A stretch of DNA of 64,000 nucleotides from Bifidobacterium asteroides. Its GTDB lineage: Bacteria; Actinomycetota; Actinomycetes; Actinomycetales; Bifidobacteriaceae. Below the pieces are notes generated by a model, which saw only the letters and a list, made by a program, of their open reading frames with translations, did not search any database and had not been told where the DNA came from. The stretch is from positions 372,001 through 436,000 of the forward strand of contig NZ_QGLK01000004.1 of assembly GCF_003202755.1 (NCBI RefSeq). The letters are read 5' to 3'. Below are positions 60,117 to 64,000 of the stretch, in pieces (positions within the stretch are counted from its first letter, which is position 1; each line of letters begins with the position of its first letter). The position numbers were made by a program, and so were the translations under genes.

Positions 60117-61667
60117 TTACCGTTGAGCAAATACCATAGTTTGTGTTGCCGTATGCTGGTCGTGCAACCACTCCATCATTGTCAGCAACTCGGGAAATAC
60201 TTCAATGAACCAAGCTCCAGCCAAAATCACGATAATGGATATTGAACTTGAAAAAATGATCTTGTCACAAAAAACGGATATGGATGCGATAATCAGGGTT
60301 GCAACAAACTGTTTGATAATTTTTGAATTATCCTGCTTTCGGTCAAGCTGCGATGCAGACTTCTGCACACAATAGGCAATGTTGCGAATATGCCGCTGCT
60401 GGTCAGAATCCGGGGCGTTCGGTCGACAATTACGCCACTGTTGTATCGCGTCCCTTGACTGATAACAGAACTGCACAAAACAAGCGGAAGGCATCTGCCC
60501 CAACAATTCCGTGACCTTGCCCGACAGCATCAATGAGCGCCCGCCTGTCCGGCCTACATAGCGCTCATACGAATTCGGTTTGCTCTCTACGGCCATAAGG
60601 CAGCAGCCCAGGTAATCCGCCATTGCTAAGCGGTATACGAACTGGTACCAGTCCACCAGCGTTTGCTGGTCGCATTCCATGGTCCTATTGCAATCAGATC
60701 TACCTACAGGCAAAGTCGAATGCCTGATAAGCGCAAAGGCCTTGGACCGTCTCGGCTCATGGCTTATCTTGCCCAAAACATCCCTAAATGCGGTCTTTTC
60801 TGCCTCGTCCGCCTTGGAGGCAGAACACCAGGAACGCAGACAATCGGCGTTTTCACTGACAACAGGAAGAAAGGCCTCATTGAAGCTGCGGGCGATGCTG
60901 GAATTCGACCCGGTTTGAGAATCTTGTTGCTCATACCTGATGAGACCCTTCCGTTCAGCATCTATCCATTCCTGCCAACGTTGAGCAAGGAATTGACAGG
61001 TACCATCAGACGGGTCTTGCTGGCAATATGCAGCGTACAAGTAAGCGATCCTTTGAGCTATCGACCAATGATCGCCTGTATGCTCATTCAAGACGGCTCT
61101 AGTCTGTGGAGCAAATCGTTGACTTTCTTCAGAAGTGACGGTCTTCTGTAAAACTTGATACTCCAGCGGACGCAGCGTACCTATATCCGGTAGGGTAATC
61201 GTCTCTTCTTCAGTCGAAAGTTGATGCTGATTATCAGGCGGCACTGTAGTGAACCGCAACAAGCACTGCTCCAAAGTCGGTTGTCTGCCGGATACGGTGA
61301 GAAAGGGCTTCTCATAACCGCTCTGCCCCAGAAGATCAAGAACGATATCAGGACCGAATGCCAGAAAATAGATGCCATCGAAGAGCTCTGCATCAGTCAC
61401 AAGAACATGGGGACTATGCAGAAATGCAGTTCTGAGAATGCCGGCAAATCGTTCAAGAAACTCCGAATGCTGCTGAATGGTTCTCTCACAGATGCTCACG
61501 CCGTCAGGACAATCTGACCAGAACTTCGAATTCACCTCTGGAATGCGCTCTTGATCGCACTTTTGATTGCGGTTGCATAGATGTCTGACCTGATTCCAAT
61601 CGTTCAGCTGTTCCTCTGAATCGAAATTGGTCAGCATGATGGCATATGAACACACGCTCTGAATCAT
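60117..61667 (-). CDS. Unknown 516-residue protein with two C-terminal membrane helices
   Basis: Not recognised as any known family. The first 430 residues look soluble and globular, with several Trp/Tyr-rich helices and many cysteines (about 16 in the chain). Blocks that look conserved in character are ICERTIQQHSEFLERFAGIL, TAFLHSPHVLVTDAELFDG, YLAFGPDIVLDLLG and, later, WYQFVYRLAMADYLGCCLMA. The end has two membrane helices (IIKQFVATLIIASISVF and SISIIVILAGAWFIEVF) and a short tail. Base composition is more A+T-rich than the neighbours, which suggests recent acquisition. No ribosome binding site is close to the ATG at 61667, but GAGG lies 14 bases upstream inside the preceding gene, so coupling is likely. 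Confidence 0.7.
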   Translation of the reverse strand: MIQSVCSYAIMLTNFDSEEQLNDWNQVRHLCNRNQKCDQERIPEVNSKFWSDCPDGVSICERTIQQHSEFLERFAGILRTAFLHSPHVLVTDAELFDGIYFLAFGPDIVLDLLGQSGYEKPFLTVSGRQPTLEQCLLRFTTVPPDNQHQLSTEEETITLPDIGTLRPLEYQVLQKTVTSEESQRFAPQTRAVLNEHTGDHWSIAQRIAYLYAAYCQQDPSDGTCQFLAQRWQEWIDAERKGLIRYEQQDSQTGSNSSIARSFNEAFLPVVSENADCLRSWCSASKADEAEKTAFRDVLGKISHEPRRSKAFALIRHSTLPVGRSDCNRTMECDQQTLVDWYQFVYRLAMADYLGCCLMAVESKPNSYERYVGRTGGRSLMLSGKVTELLGQMPSACFVQFCYQSRDAIQQWRNCRPNAPDSDQQRHIRNIAYCVQKSASQLDRKQDNSKIIKQFVATLIIASISVFCDKIIFSSSISIIVILAGAWFIEVFPELLTMMEWLHDQHTATQTMVFAQR

Positions 61668-61676
61668 GTCTATATG

Positions 61677-62057
61677 CTAGACCTCATGTTTGCCTGCTCG
61701 TTCAGCACATTCGCCCATAAAACCGGTACAAGCAACTGAGACATGAAAGAAAATGCCAAAAGACCGATTGCTGGTCATTGAGACTCGGAATGTTCCACAC
61801 CGCGGTTGCCGTTTCACTTTGGGAGTTATCTGCATATAGACAGAAACTCGAATACGCCTGCAGCTATGAACGATTGGTACCAACCAGCAGATCAGCAAAC
61901 AGGCGACAACTAAGATCAAGGGGCTCAGGCAAGCCAGAATTACTATGGCTACAAGGGATACACTCCCAGCAAGGGACCCCAACTGCAGGATTGAAGTCGC
62001 CCTGACGCAGCCCATAGCTTTCTTGTCCGTATAAGGTTCCCCTGGATGCCATTGCAT
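61677..62057 (-). CDS. Small membrane protein coupled to the unknown 516-residue gene
   Basis: A 126-residue frame with two close membrane helices (residues 25-61, SLVAIVILACLSPLILVVACLLICWLVP) and a basic, cysteine-bearing tail. The start is set at ATG 62057, five bases after GGGAAG; frames also remain open from a TTG at 62138. The stop lies nine bases before the start of the 516-residue gene, an arrangement that supports expression as a pair. No family recognised. A second frame on the same strand (62157 down to 61864) also looks protein-like, with FVEFRSRYDSDHAEWWFLPV, so a sequencing error or frameshift joining the two near 61980 is possible. Confidence 0.45.
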   Translation of the reverse strand: MQWHPGEPYTDKKAMGCVRATSILQLGSLAGSVSLVAIVILACLSPLILVVACLLICWLVPIVHSCRRIRVSVYMQITPKVKRQPRCGTFRVSMTSNRSFGIFFHVSVACTGFMGECAERAGKHEV

Positions 62058-62175
62058 CCCAACTTCCCTGCTTGGAGGCGACAGGCAAGAACCACCATTC
62101 CGCGTGGTCGGAATCGTATCTGCTCCGAAACTCGACAAACGTTTGGCTCAGAGCCACACATGTCGCTTAATTACG

Positions 62176-64000
62176 TCACGACACCCGGAGGATGCCATGC
62201 GCCCCCTTCTCGGCCAGGCTCATAACGTGGTTGACTATGGAGTAGTCGCCAGGCTGATCGACCTTGAGCTCGACAAATCCGCCTTGGGCAGGCAGCAGAG
62301 GCAGTACCTGCGCTCCGGCTGATGAAGCATCGGCGGAATTCGCTCCTGAACCTCCGCCTATCAGATAGCGGCCCTCAGTCCAGACCGTATCGAACTGGGT
62401 TCCCACGATGTGGAAGGACAGAGGCTGATTGGGGCCGGCATCCAGAACCCATATGCGGACCCTTTGCCCCTTCTCCAGCTTGAGAGGGTGGACGTCATAT
62501 TGAAAGGCCCGTCCGTTGAAGGTCATGACATCCGGGGTCATGGCCGCCACTTTTTCAGCATCGGCAGTCCCTCCATTGGACCCCAGATAAATCTCGGACT
62601 GGACCAGAACATATTCCGCAGCCACTGGCGGCATGGTGCCGTCATCCACAACCACAGCCCCGTACATGCCGTTGGCTATATGGTTTGACATGGGGTCGCT
62701 GCTGCAGTGGTACATCCAAATGCCGGCCCGATCAGCGGTGAAGGTGTATAAGAGCTCCTTGCCAGGGTCTATGTTGCGCATCATGGTCTGGGGAACAGCC
62801 GGTCCGGCATGAAAGTCAATGGAATGGCTCATGCTTCCCTTATTTCTGATGGTTACTTCAAAGGTGTCTCCCACCCGACCTCTAAGCACCGGACCCTGAG
62901 CCAAGGGCCTCGATCCCTTATCCCGCGGATCGACCGCGTCATCGAAGCTCCAGACCGTACGCTCAAGCCCTGCTGTCACCTGCTCCTTACGTTCCTTGAC
63001 ATCAAGGGTGTACCTTCTGGTTCCAGCCCTCCCCTGGTCATCCGGGGGTGGAAGAGTGGCCTTGGCAGGATCGCTCTTTTCAGCCCACGACTTGAGCTTG
63101 GCTGCCGAAGGGGCCTGGTTCATGGTCATCTTCCCAGCGGAGGACTGCACTTGCTCGGTAGTTGTTCCACCCTTGGTCTTGACCTTGAGCTCCATGCCCA
63201 TCTGACGGTGTCCCGCCAGCGAGCACCATCCCAAGGTGTCGCCGCCCAGGACGCCCACCTCGACCGAGACGCTCTGGCCTACGGGCACGGATCCTGTGCT
63301 CTTGCCGTTGGCAAAAACCAAGTCATGCCGCTGATCTCCGGTGTTCTGAAAATCTACAACCAACCGGTCGCCTGCATCAATGGTGATGGTATCCGGCACA
63401 AAGGCCATCCCATTTACCTTGATGGAAGCTCTGCTGGTGTGCCCGGTCGGCTGGATGCTCTTCGACGATACGTCCTGAACCCCTCGAAGATTGGGCGCTG
63501 CCCCGACGGAAACAGCCAGCGCCGGCCGCAGAGCCATCAAGACCACCGCTGCCACTAAGATCAGCACAGTAGCCGAGGTGGCAACAAGGTCCGCCCGCAG
63601 GGCCAAGGTCCCAACAAGTTCGGTATGCGAATCCTTGGGCTGGCGACGACGGTAGCGTTTGGAAGCCAGGACCTGCTTGCCATGAGCAGCCAGGTAAACC
63701 ACGGTCAGCATCATGGAGAGGATTCCCAAGACATTCAGCAGGTTCCCCGCCTTCCATAAGGGCGTGTAGAGCCGGATGGCTCCAAGGAGCCTGATTAGCA
63801 AGCCAACCTGCATGAGCGCCCAAGCACCCCAGAGAAGGGGATGAAAAGGCAGAGGCCTGCGAATGACCGAGGGGACGATCATGCAGACATGGGCGATGAC
63901 CATGGTCATGATGAATCCCACAGCCAAAGCATGCAGCGCCATATCGCCCCAGTAGGTGCTGGAATCCAGAGGTGCCACCATCCAGATGAGGGCAGCCAGA
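62176..64000 (-). CDS. Membrane-anchored cupredoxin fused to copper nitrite reductase-like domains (5' end outside the window)
   Basis: An open frame of at least 607 codons with its start beyond 64000. Numbering from the methionine at 63981: four membrane helices (residues 14-155), then a cupredoxin at 185-268 with a full type 1 copper set His219, Cys253, His258, Met263, then two multicopper-oxidase domains resembling NirK. There the type 1 ligands are His386, Cys426, His434 and Met439; type 2 ligands are His391, His425 and His524; Asp389 and His498 match the catalytic pair. Known relatives reduce nitrite to nitric oxide or act as copper oxidases. The fused cupredoxin could serve as the internal electron donor. 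Enzymatic activity in this host is an inference. Confidence 0.85.
   Translation of the reverse strand, partial: LAALIWMVAPLDSSTYWGDMALHALAVGFIMTMVIAHVCMIVPSVIRRPLPFHPLLWGAWALMQVGLLIRLLGAIRLYTPLWKAGNLLNVLGILSMMLTVVYLAAHGKQVLASKRYRRRQPKDSHTELVGTLALRADLVATSATVLILVAAVVLMALRPALAVSVGAAPNLRGVQDVSSKSIQPTGHTSRASIKVNGMAFVPDTITIDAGDRLVVDFQNTGDQRHDLVFANGKSTGSVPVGQSVSVEVGVLGGDTLGWCSLAGHRQMGMELKVKTKGGTTTEQVQSSAGKMTMNQAPSAAKLKSWAEKSDPAKATLPPPDDQGRAGTRRYTLDVKERKEQVTAGLERTVWSFDDAVDPRDKGSRPLAQGPVLRGRVGDTFEVTIRNKGSMSHSIDFHAGPAVPQTMMRNIDPGKELLYTFTADRAGIWMYHCSSDPMSNHIANGMYGAVVVDDGTMPPVAAEYVLVQSEIYLGSNGGTADAEKVAAMTPDVMTFNGRAFQYDVHPLKLEKGQRVRIWVLDAGPNQPLSFHIVGTQFDTVWTEGRYLIGGGSGANSADASSAGAQVLPLLPAQGGFVELKVDQPGDYSIVNHVMSLAEKGAHGILRVS

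Overview
The window reads as a chromosomal segment of a high-G+C actinobacterium, most likely a Bifidobacterium, and by inference one of the bee-gut (B. asteroides-like) group. The basis is the str operon (rpsL-rpsG-fusA-tuf), the carA-carB-gmk-rpoZ neighbourhood, the single-chain PurL/PurQ fusion with PurT, and accessory redox genes (membrane transhydrogenase, copper nitrite-reductase-like protein) that are unusual in the gut bifidobacteria of mammals. No whole phage, insertion sequence, CRISPR array or replication origin was seen.

Layout. 1-13.7 kb is housekeeping: the 5' end of rpoZ, ilvD on the opposite strand, then gmk, carB-carA, nusB-efp and the str operon, all on the minus strand. 14.2-16.9 kb holds a YeaO-like gene, a three-gene overlapping cluster (YwiC-like membrane protein, hypoxanthine/uracil-DNA glycosylase, ASCH protein) and tRNA-His. 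17.3-23.6 kb is an accessory stretch: a 1260-residue LPXTG surface protein built of RCC1 propellers, InlB-type repeats and split TIG-like halves, a decayed VOC gene, a 279-residue membrane protein with a long disordered head, and several hundred bases of apparently non-coding DNA.

23.6-29 kb encodes the three-subunit proton-translocating NAD(P) transhydrogenase, a threonine aldolase and a zinc alcohol dehydrogenase. 29.2-32.7 kb is a two-component system next to a divergent ABC exporter, with a repeat-rich shared intergenic region that looks like its operator. A GT4 glycosyltransferase follows, then a methionine-type ABC importer (metN-metI and two substrate-binding proteins that lack a lipobox).

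37.6-47.5 kb is a purine cluster (purT, purC, purL, purF, purM, purD), completed by purE-purK at 55.4-57.1 kb; together they cover IMP synthesis from PRPP up to, but not including, the purB and purH steps. Between them lies an envelope and metal block: LTA-synthase-like protein, ZnuA-like lipoprotein with a Zur-like palindrome upstream, a membrane esterase, an MprF-like protein and a Fur/Zur regulator. The right end has a DXS-like thiamine-diphosphate enzyme, tRNA-Arg(TCT), a Nudix hydrolase, a two-gene cassette of unknown function, and a membrane-anchored cupredoxin/copper nitrite-reductase fusion that runs off the window.

The most unusual items are the nested RCC1-in-TIG surface protein, the unknown 516-residue membrane protein with its coupled small membrane partner, the cupredoxin-NirK fusion, and the lipobox-less tandem MetQ pair. 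Statements about families come from recalled motifs; no database search was possible.
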